From contig CACHII010000008.1 in NCBI GenBank assembly GCA_902579825.1, forward strand, positions 1 through 53,387: a stretch of DNA of 53,387 bases, written 5' to 3'. The notes under the pieces were generated by a model. The model had not been told where the DNA came from. It saw only the letters and a program-made list of their open reading frames with translations, and ran no database searches. A program made the position numbers and the translations under genes. The stretch's first letter is position 1, and every line of letters starts with the position of its first letter. The stretch is from an uncultured SAR86 cluster bacterium (GTDB lineage Bacteria; Pseudomonadota; Gammaproteobacteria; Magnimaribacterales; D2472). Below, in pieces: positions 19,997 through 29,932 of the stretch.

Positions 19997-20923
19997 TTAA
20001 AGTAAAGATATTGCTTTTTTAACTTCATTTTCTAAATTAGTAAATTCATTTATCTTAATCTTTGAAAAAAACTCCCAACTTCTCATCCATGTGGTTTGTC
20101 TTTTAGCTAGCTGTCTTGTTGCATATAATGCCTTATTCTTAAATGTTTCAAAATCATCCTTGCCTTCAATATGATCAAAAATCTGTTTGTAATTAATGGA
20201 CTTCCTAATAGGATGATCATTTTTAAGTTCGTACTTTTGAAGAATTTTTTTTGCTTCATCTTTGAGACCCATTGAAATAATCTTTTCAAGTCTTTTTTCT
20301 ATTCGCTCATGAATCAAGGATCGCTCTTCAACTATTCCGAACTGGAATACTTTATAGTCTTTGGAAATAGGTTCTTTTTTGCTCTCTTTAAAAATTTTGC
20401 TTAAAGATTTACCAGTATTTTTACTTATTTCTAGCGCCCTTATAATTCTTAGTTCGTCATTGGCATCAATCTTTTTTGCATAATCTGGATCAATTTTTTT
20501 TAAAAGATCATATAAATTATTTTTAGAAAAAATTTTTTTAAGTTTACTTCTATATTTTTCGTCTCTTAAAGGTAAATCATGAATACCTTCATATAAGGAC
20601 TTAAAGTACATCATTGTTCCTCCAACAAATAAGGGTATTTTATCTTTGTTATGAATTTCTTTAATAAGCTGTTTAGATAATTTATAAAATTCGGCAACAG
20701 TAAAAATTTTATCTAGTGAGACTTCATCAACCAAATGATGAGGATACTTTTTTAGTATATCTTGATTAGGTTTTGCAGAACCAATATTACAGTCTTTATA
20801 AACCATGACTGAATCCACACTAATAATCTCAAATGGATTCTTATCTACAAGACTAATCGCCATATCTGTTTTACCAGAAGCAGTTGGCCCAAATAAAAAT
20901 ACTATTGGTTTTTTAATATTAAT
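19997..20923 (-). CDS. miaA: tRNA dimethylallyltransferase, probable non-ATG start
   Basis: Transfers dimethylallyl to A37 of tRNAs reading UNN codons. The first ATG in frame (20863) lies after the nucleotide-binding P-loop. Upstream, the same frame reads KKPIVFLFGPTASGKTD, the full MiaA P-loop, and stays open to a TGA at 20941-20939. No ATG, GTG or TTG exists in that stretch, only ATA (20929) and ATT (20923, 20917). I take ATT at 20923, giving about 308 residues (E. coli 316); the ATA at 20929 would overlap the glnB stop as ATAA. Other landmarks: SVDSVMVYKDCNIGSAKP, GGTMMYFKSL, and TRQLAKRQTTWMR. If the early start were unused the enzyme would lack its P-loop. Confidence 0.9.
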   Translation of the reverse strand: MNIKKPIVFLFGPTASGKTDMAISLVDKNPFEIISVDSVMVYKDCNIGSAKPNQDILKKYPHHLVDEVSLDKIFTVAEFYKLSKQLIKEIHNKDKIPLFVGGTMMYFKSLYEGIHDLPLRDEKYRSKLKKIFSKNNLYDLLKKIDPDYAKKIDANDELRIIRALEISKNTGKSLSKIFKESKKEPISKDYKVFQFGIVEERSLIHERIEKRLEKIISMGLKDEAKKILQKYELKNDHPIRKSINYKQIFDHIEGKDDFETFKNKALYATRQLAKRQTTWMRSWEFFSKIKINEFTNLENEVKKAISLL

Positions 20924-20925
20924 TT

Positions 20926-22513
<1,588 letters not shown>

Positions 22514-22553
22514 ACTATAGAAATAATAATGTAATAATACATCTTAATATCAT

Positions 22554-23426
22554 ATGAAAAATACTTTCTTACAAATTCTAATATTTTTTTGGAAAGTCAT
22601 TGTGCTTTTTCCAAGAAAAATTCAGTTATTTTTTGGAAATTTTATTGGATATCTATTTCTTCTTAGCAAAAACAAAAGAAATCGTTTTAGTAAGGTAAAC
22701 ATCGGTCTCTGCTTTCCAGATCTCGATGGCAACAGCGTATATAGAATTTATAAAAAAAATATTATCTTGTTTGGAAGAGTGATATTTGACACAGGTATAG
22801 CTTGGTTTTGGTCGGACGATAGAATTAATAAAAATATTCCATATAAAATTAATGGTCTTGATCTGCTTCTAAAATATCAAAGATTAAATAACGGAGTTCT
22901 TCTATTTTTTAAACACTCTCTGCATCTTGAACTTGATTCACGTATATTAGCAATGAATGCTGAAATATTTGGTATTGAAAGAAAGCACAATTCAACTTAC
23001 TTTGAATCAATTCAAAAAAATGGACGACTAAAAAGCATGAAGGGTATAGCTGACAGAAATAGTACTTTTTCTTTTATTAGATGGTTAAAGAATGGTAAAA
23101 CTGTTCTTTATGCTCCTGATCAAGACTATGGACTCAAAAAATCCGATCAAATTGATTTTTTTGGACTTCCTGCTGCAACTATTTCTGCGCCACTTAAAAT
23201 AATTAATAAAACAGGTTGTAATTATTTGTTCATGAATACTTATTATGAAAAAGATAACTTAGTTATTGATATTGAAGAACCAAAATTTAGTACAGCATCA
23301 TCAATGATGTTTATGCAAGATTTAAATAAATACATTGAAAATAAGATAAAGCTAAATCCGGAAGAATATCTTTGGCAGCATCGAAGATTTAAATCAACAC
23401 TTGGAAAAGAAAAAATTTATAAATGA
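22554..23426 (+). CDS. lpxL: Lipid A acyltransferase, LpxL/HtrB family
   Basis: Adds a secondary acyl chain to Kdo-lipid A. The catalytic HX4E motif is H121 to E126 in HSLHLELDSR, and PDQDYG with FFGLPAATISAP is typical of LpxL rather than LpxM. An N-terminal hydrophobic segment (residues 6-36) anchors it. 290 residues against about 306 in E. coli. Divergent from waaA; its end overlaps the following methyltransferase by 4 bases. Confidence 0.92.
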   Translation: MKNTFLQILIFFWKVIVLFPRKIQLFFGNFIGYLFLLSKNKRNRFSKVNIGLCFPDLDGNSVYRIYKKNIILFGRVIFDTGIAWFWSDDRINKNIPYKINGLDLLLKYQRLNNGVLLFFKHSLHLELDSRILAMNAEIFGIERKHNSTYFESIQKNGRLKSMKGIADRNSTFSFIRWLKNGKTVLYAPDQDYGLKKSDQIDFFGLPAATISAPLKIINKTGCNYLFMNTYYEKDNLVIDIEEPKFSTASSMMFMQDLNKYIENKIKLNPEEYLWQHRRFKSTLGKEKIYK

Positions 23427-24025
23427 TTGATAGCAAGATAGATAAGCTAAAAGGATTTATGCCAAAACATGAAGGTATAGCTCTTACTAAATGGTCTGAA
23501 AAATTTTCTTCAATTGGGCCAATTATGGAGATCGGTTCATACTGTGGCAAATCTGCAATTTATCTTTCGAGAGGAGCAATATTAAATGACCAACTTGTAT
23601 ATACGATAGATCACCATTTTGGATCTGAAGAACATCAAATTAATGAAGAGTATTTTGATAGTGAAATATTTGATCATAAAAATCAAAGGGTAAACACTCT
23701 ACCTCTTCTTATCAAAAATATTAATAAAATACAGGTAAAAAATATTGTCCCAATTGTTTCAAATTCAGTTGATATTGCTTCAAAATGGGTTACAAAGCTT
23801 GGTATGGTTTTTATTGACGGTGGCCATTCATTTAAGGCAGCTAATAATGACTATGAGAGTTGGAGTACAAAAATTAAAAAAAATGGTGCATTAGTTATTC
23901 ACGATATTTTTGAAAATCCTGATCAAGGCGGACAAGCGCCGTTTGAAATATTTCAAAAAGCATTAAAAAATAATTTCGAAGTTTATCAAAGAGTTGATAC
24001 TTTAGCTTGTCTCATAAAAAACTGA
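23423..24025 (+). CDS. Class I SAM-dependent methyltransferase
   Basis: A 200-residue Rossmann methyltransferase of the Methyltransf_24 kind. The SAM-binding motif I is IMEIGSYCGKSAIYLS near residue 35, the acidic end of strand 2 is TIDHHFG, and the FIDGGHSFKAANNDYESW block near 130 is typical of this group, which includes macrolide/glycan O-methyltransferase relatives. It is translated from a 4-base overlap with lpxL, and its 3' end overlaps the convergent alpha/alpha-toroid gene by 24 bases. Substrate unknown; context points to lipid A or surface glycan. Confidence 0.75.
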   Translation: MIDSKIDKLKGFMPKHEGIALTKWSEKFSSIGPIMEIGSYCGKSAIYLSRGAILNDQLVYTIDHHFGSEEHQINEEYFDSEIFDHKNQRVNTLPLLIKNINKIQVKNIVPIVSNSVDIASKWVTKLGMVFIDGGHSFKAANNDYESWSTKIKKNGALVIHDIFENPDQGGQAPFEIFQKALKNNFEVYQRVDTLACLIKN

Positions 24026-25063
24026 TCGTTGATCAGATATAAATAAATCTGAAGCATCTGTATAATCGACAACACAGTCGGCACTTAACATTAATGCTGC
24101 AGCTGTCCAACTTGGTTTTTCTTCTGGCCAAAAAATATTCTGTTCACATTGCCATCCCATAAAAGGAATACCTTCTTCATCAGAAATATTGAGAACATCA
24201 AATAAAAGTCTTTTAGCTTCATTCTCGTAACCAGTACACATTAAAGAAAGAATAAATTCGCTCGTCTCGGCCACAGTAACCCATGGCTCTTCTTTAACAC
24301 ATTTGATGCCAATTCCGTCCAAATAAAAATCTTTAAAAATTTTATCAATATAGTTTAATTTCTCATCCTGTTTGAGACATCCTGATAATATCGGATAATA
24401 CCAGTCCATAGAAAATCTTTTTCGATCTTTAGTTAAATCAAATTTACCATCTGGATCTTGAATTGCACTTGATAGTAATAAATAAGCTTTTTTCCATTTT
24501 TCTATATTTTCAGTCTCATTAAGTATTTTTGATAAAGCAATGCTGCATTCTATACTTTTAAGTATTGACGAACATCCTGTAAGCAAATAATCATTTTCAA
24601 TTTGATTATTACTATTAATAGACCAAGGAATAGTCCCGTTATCTTGCTGAAGTTCGACTGAAAAATTTACTGCTAATTCAATCGAAGACCAAATTGATTG
24701 TAAAAAATTTATATCATTGAAAATCTTAAAAAAATGTAATGCAGCAACTGCTATATAAGGTGAAAAATGAGTTGGTTTATTTTTTTCGATTGCATTTTTT
24801 TTATAGTATTTTGCATACCAACTTCCATCAGTATTTTGATTATGGATTAACCAATTAAATGCCGATTTTGAAGCTTCTATATCTTTATAAATATTTAGTC
24901 CCATGATAGATTCAATATGATCCCAAGGATCATGAGTGCCATCTTCATTTGAAGGAATTGCTCCAGATTTGTATTGAATAGATTTTATGTATGCGCCATT
25001 AATCTTAAAAATTTCCTTGCGAAGAAAGTCTTTATGCATTTTAAATTTCTTGGGTTTATGCAT
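24002..25063 (-). CDS. Alpha/alpha-toroid protein (prenyltransferase/glycosidase-like repeats)
   Basis: A 353-residue all-helical protein whose repeats end in patterns such as NQNTDGSWYAKYY, QQDNGTIPWSIN and QDPDGKFDLT. Such QxxDGxW-like turns are typical of the (alpha/alpha)6 barrel shared by squalene-cyclase/prenyltransferase beta subunits and some glycosidases. The N-terminal GAIPSNEDGTHDPWDHIES and a late MGWQCEQNIFWPEEKPSWTAAA are conserved-looking. No signal peptide or membrane segment is seen. Last gene of the run ilvE-GT4-methyltransferase-toroid (2-base gap). Catalytic function unknown; glycan or lipid-linked sugar processing is an inference from neighbours. Confidence 0.6.
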   Translation of the reverse strand: MHKPKKFKMHKDFLRKEIFKINGAYIKSIQYKSGAIPSNEDGTHDPWDHIESIMGLNIYKDIEASKSAFNWLIHNQNTDGSWYAKYYKKNAIEKNKPTHFSPYIAVAALHFFKIFNDINFLQSIWSSIELAVNFSVELQQDNGTIPWSINSNNQIENDYLLTGCSSILKSIECSIALSKILNETENIEKWKKAYLLLSSAIQDPDGKFDLTKDRKRFSMDWYYPILSGCLKQDEKLNYIDKIFKDFYLDGIGIKCVKEEPWVTVAETSEFILSLMCTGYENEAKRLLFDVLNISDEEGIPFMGWQCEQNIFWPEEKPSWTAAALMLSADCVVDYTDASDLFISDQRSVFYETS

Positions 25064-25065
25064 CC

Positions 25066-25770
25066 TTAGGACTTTTCAAAATACATAGCAAAACTCTTTC
25101 CCATAATAGGATTAAAAAATTTATCGATTGAGTCTAAAAATCTAGGTTTTTCAAGAATATGTTTTTCTAATAATTTCTTATACTTGTTTACAAGAAAATT
25201 TGAGTTTTGAGACTTCCAAAAAAGACACCGAAGCCACCAATATGGACTATGAATTGAATGAAATTTTTCTGATGAAAGGAATTTAAAACCAGATTTTTTA
25301 ATCTCTTCAATCAAATTGTTTTGATTAAAAATTCTCAAATGGCCTCCAGGTTGATTTTGATAATCTTTTGATAAGGCCCAACATATCTTTTCGGGCCATG
25401 ATGCTGGAACGCTTGCATAGAATTTACCTCCTGACTTCAAAACCCTATGTATTTCATTTATGGCATCATTATACTCATGCAAATGCTCCAGAACTTCTGA
25501 GCAAATTACAACATCAACACTATTATTTGGTAAGGGAATTGAGTATGCAGAGCCAATTAAAAATTCAGCTCCTGCCTGAGATAAAGATTTAAAATAAGCA
25601 TAACCTTCTTCAGCTTTTTTTAAGGACTTTTTGTCCATATCCAAACCAATACACTGCATTTGAGGATTTTGCTGCATTATGCCAAAAATATGTCTTCCCT
25701 CACCACATCCCACATCTAGCATGATGCCATTAGTAATAAGCCTATACTTCTCTAAATTAAAGGTTAACAT
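25066..25770 (-). CDS. Class I SAM-dependent methyltransferase (Methyltransf_11 type)
   Basis: 234 residues. Motif I is ITNGIMLDVGCGEGRHIFGI near residue 15, strand-2 acid GLDMDKKSL, and VDVVICSEVLEHL gives motif IV/post-I; GGKFYASVPASWPEKICW follows. The C-terminal 60 residues carry aromatic-rich HSPYWWLRCLFWK, also seen in methyltransferases of surface-polymer clusters. Start overlaps the GT4 gene by 14 bases; the toroid gene begins 2 bases after its stop. Probably modifies the same glycan. Confidence 0.75.
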   Translation of the reverse strand: MLTFNLEKYRLITNGIMLDVGCGEGRHIFGIMQQNPQMQCIGLDMDKKSLKKAEEGYAYFKSLSQAGAEFLIGSAYSIPLPNNSVDVVICSEVLEHLHEYNDAINEIHRVLKSGGKFYASVPASWPEKICWALSKDYQNQPGGHLRIFNQNNLIEEIKKSGFKFLSSEKFHSIHSPYWWLRCLFWKSQNSNFLVNKYKKLLEKHILEKPRFLDSIDKFFNPIMGKSFAMYFEKS

Positions 25771-27007
25771 CTTTAAAACTCCTTATTGCTTCACGAATAG
25801 CTTTTTCGTATTTGGATGTAATTTTATCCCAATTAAAAGTTTGAATTATATAATTTCTTCCTCTAATTGCTCTTTCTTTGTAAGATTTATAATTTAATAA
25901 TATATTCTTAACATTTTCGACAATAGCATTTTCATCTTTACCTCTAATTAATATTGCAAAATTTGAAGTAAGTTCTGGTATGGAAGAAACATTCGTAGCT
26001 ATTAATGGTACCTCACAACTCATTGCCTCAATTACAGGATATCCAAATCCTTCATACAAAGAACTTACGATTGCAATTGAACTGGATGCATATAACTCAT
26101 TGATGTCATTTTTTGATAGATTAGATTTAAAAAATACGCTTTCAGAAATATTTAATCTTTCTATTAATCTTTCTGTATGGCCACCTTCTTTCATTTTGCC
26201 TATTACAATTAAATGAATTTTTGGGTATTCTTTTTTTAAAAGCTTTAATGCCATCAAAGAGTAATCCAGGCCTTTAAGAGTAACATCTGCACTTGCAGTT
26301 GTAATTAATCTATAAGGATCTGGTGTAATTGATTCTATTGGAGAAAATTCATCTGTATCCAATCCATTATTTATAACAGTTATAGCATCTTCATAACAAT
26401 TAAACTCTTCAATAATGTCTTTTTTTGCACTATGCGAAGGTGTAATGATATTTTTTATTTTTGGAGCAACTTTTTTTTGCATCTTTAAAAATGAATACCA
26501 TCTATGTCTAGATATCTTATATTTGATTTTCTCTGAAGCTGCTAATTCAAACTTAAAATCAAATGTTATAGGATGATGAATTATCTCAATAAATGGATTA
26601 TTTTTTTGAATTTTCAGCATTCCATAACTAATGGATTGGTTATCTATGATAATGTCATAATTATTTTTTGATAAAAACTTATCTGCTCTATAACCAAATG
26701 TTTTTGGTTCAGGAAAGCCTCCCAACAAAACAGAAATGAATTCATAATAATCATAGAAAGATTTATTTTTTTTGTTGAGAATTTTTTTCAACCTATCTTT
26801 AAATGAAAATGTTTCAAATAAATTTAATCCAGGTAACTTTATAAGTTTAATTCCAGGTTCAAGACTGGGGTATGGGGGTCCCGAAATGACGTCAACACTA
26901 TGGCCTGCTTTTTGAAGAACTTTAGATATATCTTTTATATAAACTCCTTGACCACCACCAAATTCGGTGCTTCTATAACTTAAAATTGCTATATTTAATT
27001 TTTGCAA
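25757..27007 (-). CDS. Glycosyltransferase family 4
   Basis: A 416-residue GT-B glycosyltransferase. The N-terminal domain opens IAILSYRSTEFGGGQGVYI, the usual GGG loop; the C-terminal donor domain has TASADVTLKGLDYSLMALKLL, the EX7E motif EGFGYPVIE and ATNVSSIPEL. No signal peptide. It starts with TTG 6 bases after ilvE and overlaps the next methyltransferase by 14 bases. In Pseudomonas ilvE also borders LPS core genes (waaF, waaC, waaG), which supports an LPS or surface glycan role here. Confidence 0.85.
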   Translation of the reverse strand: MQKLNIAILSYRSTEFGGGQGVYIKDISKVLQKAGHSVDVISGPPYPSLEPGIKLIKLPGLNLFETFSFKDRLKKILNKKNKSFYDYYEFISVLLGGFPEPKTFGYRADKFLSKNNYDIIIDNQSISYGMLKIQKNNPFIEIIHHPITFDFKFELAASEKIKYKISRHRWYSFLKMQKKVAPKIKNIITPSHSAKKDIIEEFNCYEDAITVINNGLDTDEFSPIESITPDPYRLITTASADVTLKGLDYSLMALKLLKKEYPKIHLIVIGKMKEGGHTERLIERLNISESVFFKSNLSKNDINELYASSSIAIVSSLYEGFGYPVIEAMSCEVPLIATNVSSIPELTSNFAILIRGKDENAIVENVKNILLNYKSYKERAIRGRNYIIQTFNWDKITSKYEKAIREAIRSFKDVNL

Positions 27008-27013
27008 GCTTGA

Positions 27014-27934
27014 TTACTGAGTAAATGTTAACCAGTCTGTATACTTAAAATTCTGTCCAGAAACAATACTAGCAAATAAGTCCTGAAGAATTTTTGTTAT
27101 AGGTCCTCTTTTCCCGTCATTGATACAAGATTGATCAAGTTTGGTTATTGGAGTTATTTCTACTGCGGTGCCAGTAAAAAAAGCCTCATCAGCATTTTTT
27201 AAATCTTCATATTCCAAGTTTTTTTCTTTAACTTCAATTGATAAATCTTTAGCCATCTGAATAACTGATTGTCTTGTTATCCCATTAAGACAATGATCTG
27301 TTGTTGGTGTTAAAACTATTCCATCCTTAACAATAAAAATATTCTCTCCACTTCCCTCTGAAATTAATCCATTCATATCCATCATGATTGCTTCATCAGC
27401 TCCTTTATCAAGAGCTTCATGAAGAGCCATAGTATTACTAAAATATGTTCCTATAATTTTATTTCCTGAATGAAGAGGATTTTCATATTGCTTATGTGAA
27501 GATTTTATAACGGAAATTCCATTCTCTTTGGCTACTGGATCCATATAAGATGGCCATTCCCATGCAGCAACAGCTACATTAACACTTAAATCTTTTGCTC
27601 TTAAGCCAAGACCTTCATTGCCAAGATATACTATAGGTCTTATATATCCTTCGTTAAGATTATTTTCGTTAAGAATATCGCATTGAATAATATTCAGCTC
27701 TTTTTCTGAAAAAGGAATTTTTATATTTATTTTTGATGCTGCGCCAAATAATCTTGACGTATGATCTGAAAGTCTAAAGATAGCTGGGCCTTTTTCTGTT
27801 TTATATGCTCTTACTCCTTCAAACACACCAGTTCCATAATGCAAAGTATGCGACAAAATATGGACATTTGAATCATCCCAGTTTTCAAATTTGCCATTTT
27901 TCCAGATAAATTTTTTTTCAGTATTCTTAAACAC
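27014..27934 (-). CDS. ilvE: Branched-chain amino acid aminotransferase
   Basis: PLP class IV transaminase for the last step of Ile, Leu and Val synthesis. Features: SHTLHYGTGVFEGVRAY near residue 29, the PLP-lysine in HSGNKIIGTYFSN, EGSGENIFIVKDG, LNGITRQSVIQMA and EAFFTGTAVEITPI. 306 residues, family standard. Start is GTG at 27934 with a poor ribosome site, close downstream of a candidate promoter. Divergent from the phosphomannomutase gene. Confidence 0.95.
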   Translation of the reverse strand: MFKNTEKKFIWKNGKFENWDDSNVHILSHTLHYGTGVFEGVRAYKTEKGPAIFRLSDHTSRLFGAASKINIKIPFSEKELNIIQCDILNENNLNEGYIRPIVYLGNEGLGLRAKDLSVNVAVAAWEWPSYMDPVAKENGISVIKSSHKQYENPLHSGNKIIGTYFSNTMALHEALDKGADEAIMMDMNGLISEGSGENIFIVKDGIVLTPTTDHCLNGITRQSVIQMAKDLSIEVKEKNLEYEDLKNADEAFFTGTAVEITPITKLDQSCINDGKRGPITKILQDLFASIVSGQNFKYTDWLTFTQ

Positions 27935-27941
27935 TTTTCAA

Positions 27942-27970
27942 GATATAATTAAGAATTGTTATTATTGCAA
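27942..27970 (-). promoter_or_regulatory. Candidate ilvE promoter
   Basis: On the minus strand TTGCAA (27970-27965) and TATATC (27947-27942) are 17 bases apart. The start point would fall almost at the GTG of ilvE, so the transcript would be near-leaderless. The -35 overlaps the spacer of the divergent promoter on the other strand. Weak match, A+T-rich background. Confidence 0.28.
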
Positions 27971-27985
27971 AATCAAACCTATAAA
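27956..27985 (+). promoter_or_regulatory. Candidate promoter of phosphomannomutase gene
   Basis: TTGTTA at 27956-27961 and TATAAA at 27980-27985 with an 18-base spacer. The expected start point is only about 5 bases before the ATG at 27997, which also has no clear Shine-Dalgarno, so a near-leaderless mRNA is implied. Confidence 0.33.
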
Positions 27986-27996
27986 AAAAGAAAAAT

Positions 27997-29361
27997 ATGA
28001 AAATATCAAAATCAATTTTTCGTAAATATGATATAAGAGGTATTTACCCTACACAAATTAATGAACAAATAATTCACAAAATTTCTAAAGCAATATCAAT
28101 AAAGTGTCTTAATGAAGATATTTCCGAGATTTGTATTGCTAGAGATGGAAGGCTTTCAGGTGAAAAGCTTTTATCTGCGCTAGAAAATTCTCTATCAAAA
28201 AATGGTATTGATGTCATCAACATAGGTATGGCGACAACACCTTTACTATATTTTGCTGCCAAAAAGATTAAATCTAAAAGCGGTGTAATGATAACAGGAA
28301 GTCATAATCCTAAAAATTACAACGGTATAAAAATCATTATTAATGATAAGTCCGTCTCTGGGACTGAAATCTATAATCTTATGAATAATATCGAAGAGGC
28401 TCCAGAGCGCAAAGGAAAAATAAGATTTAAAGATTTCAAAGATGAATATATATTAGAAATTAAAAAAAATATTGTTCTAAAAGAGAAGCTAAAAGTTGTG
28501 ATTGATTGTGGAAATGGTGCTAGTGGATGTATGGCACCAAGATTATACTCAGAATTAGGCTGTGATGTTATAAACTTGTATACAGAAATTGATGGCAACT
28601 TTCCAAATCATCATCCAGATCCAGGTAAACCTGAAAATTTAATTGATTTGATTGAAAAAGTTAAGGATACTAATGCGGATCTGGGCCTTGCATTTGACGG
28701 AGATGGTGATCGTGTTGGACTAGTGACTGCTGATGGCGAGATAGTTTTTCCAGACAAGGTTTTGATGATGCTATGTAAAGATATTCTTTCATCAAGTAAA
28801 GGAAAAATTATATTTGATGTTAAATGCACAGACTCTCTTCCAAAATTAATTAAAGATTATGGTGGTACTCCTATTATGTATCCTACTGGGCATTTTAATA
28901 TCAAAAATGGTATCAAAGAGCACAACCCGCTATTGGCTGGCGAAATGAGCGGACATATATTTTTTAATGACAGATGGTATGGTTTTGATGATGGTCTTTA
29001 TTCCGGTGCCAGAATTATTGAACTTATATTTAAAACTAAAAAATCAATATCGGATCTCAATAAAGAATTGCCAGTGCTATTCTCAACACCTGAATTAAAT
29101 ATAGAAGTCTCTGATGAAAAAAAATTTGAAATAGTTAAGAAGTTTATAGCAAATTGCACTTTAGAGGGCGAGAAGATTTCTATAGATGGTATAAGAATAA
29201 ATTTTAATAATGGTTGGGGCCTATTAAGGGCATCAAATACGACTCCAATGCTAGTTATGAGATTTGAAGGCAATACCGCAGAGAATTTAATTAGAATTAA
29301 AAATAAATTTATCAAAGAACTTTCTCGCATTTGTCCTGATATTGATATAAATTTAAATTGA
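27997..29361 (+). CDS. Phosphomannomutase/phosphoglucomutase
   Basis: Alpha-D-phosphohexomutase of 454 residues, AlgC/ManB type, interconverting 6- and 1-phosphates of mannose or glucose for nucleotide-sugar and surface glycan supply. Domain markers in order: FRKYDIRGIYP at the N-terminus, the phosphoserine loop TGSHNPKNYNG, the Mg loop DGDGDR, the sugar-specificity loop GEMSGHIFF, and the C-terminal phosphate-binding RASNTTPMLVMRFEG. The GEMSGH form is typical of PMM/PGM. Followed after 1 base by slmA. Confidence 0.94.
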   Translation: MKISKSIFRKYDIRGIYPTQINEQIIHKISKAISIKCLNEDISEICIARDGRLSGEKLLSALENSLSKNGIDVINIGMATTPLLYFAAKKIKSKSGVMITGSHNPKNYNGIKIIINDKSVSGTEIYNLMNNIEEAPERKGKIRFKDFKDEYILEIKKNIVLKEKLKVVIDCGNGASGCMAPRLYSELGCDVINLYTEIDGNFPNHHPDPGKPENLIDLIEKVKDTNADLGLAFDGDGDRVGLVTADGEIVFPDKVLMMLCKDILSSSKGKIIFDVKCTDSLPKLIKDYGGTPIMYPTGHFNIKNGIKEHNPLLAGEMSGHIFFNDRWYGFDDGLYSGARIIELIFKTKKSISDLNKELPVLFSTPELNIEVSDEKKFEIVKKFIANCTLEGEKISIDGIRINFNNGWGLLRASNTTPMLVMRFEGNTAENLIRIKNKFIKELSRICPDIDINLN

Positions 29362-29362
29362 A

Positions 29363-29932
29363 ATGAAACAAGATAGAAAAAATATTATTCTTCAATCTCT
29401 CGCTGGAATGCTTGAAGAAAGAAACTTATCAAAAATAACTACTGCTGTGCTTGCTGAAAAGTCTGGAATAACTGAAGCAGCTCTTTATAGACATTTTCCT
29501 AGTAAAAGATCTATTTATGCTGAATTATTTTCTTTTTGTGATGAAGCTATTTTTACTAAATGTAACGAGCTTAAAAAAAGTAAAATTTCATCCAAAGAAA
29601 AAGTTAAAAGTACATATATGTTCTTTATGTTATTTGTTGAAAAAAATAAAGGATTTGCAAGACTCCTTTCAAGAGAAGCATTGTCATCTGATGAACAAAA
29701 TGTAAGTGATATTGTAAATCAGTTCTTTGATAGACTAGAATTGGTCCTGAGACAAATGTTGAAAGAGAGTGAAGATGAATTAAGGACTCAGGCTGGTATC
29801 TCTGCTCAACTAATTGTTACAGTTTTAGAAGGCAATATCAGCAGATTTATTAGATCAAAATTTAAGGATTCTCCTTCGACTTATGCTGAAAATATTTGGA
29901 AAATTTTAACAACTAATATTTTTAAAAATTAA
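29363..29932 (+). CDS. slmA: Nucleoid occlusion factor SlmA (TetR family)
   Basis: TetR-type DNA-binding protein that blocks FtsZ assembly over the nucleoid. 189 residues. The N-terminal ILQSLAGMLEER, the helix-turn-helix ITTAVLAEKSGITEAALYRHFPSK and the C-terminal region with FIRSKFKDSP follow E. coli SlmA closely (ILQSLALMLE, SEAALYRHFPSK, FVRSEFKYRP). I therefore choose SlmA over an anonymous TetR regulator. Ends with a 4-base overlap (TTAA) onto the convergent mrcA stop. Confidence 0.85.
   Translation: MKQDRKNIILQSLAGMLEERNLSKITTAVLAEKSGITEAALYRHFPSKRSIYAELFSFCDEAIFTKCNELKKSKISSKEKVKSTYMFFMLFVEKNKGFARLLSREALSSDEQNVSDIVNQFFDRLELVLRQMLKESEDELRTQAGISAQLIVTVLEGNISRFIRSKFKDSPSTYAENIWKILTTNIFKN

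Noticed and set aside
28998-29330. 110-codon minus-strand open frame inside the phosphomannomutase gene
   Set aside because: Antisense shadow of a conserved gene without own features.
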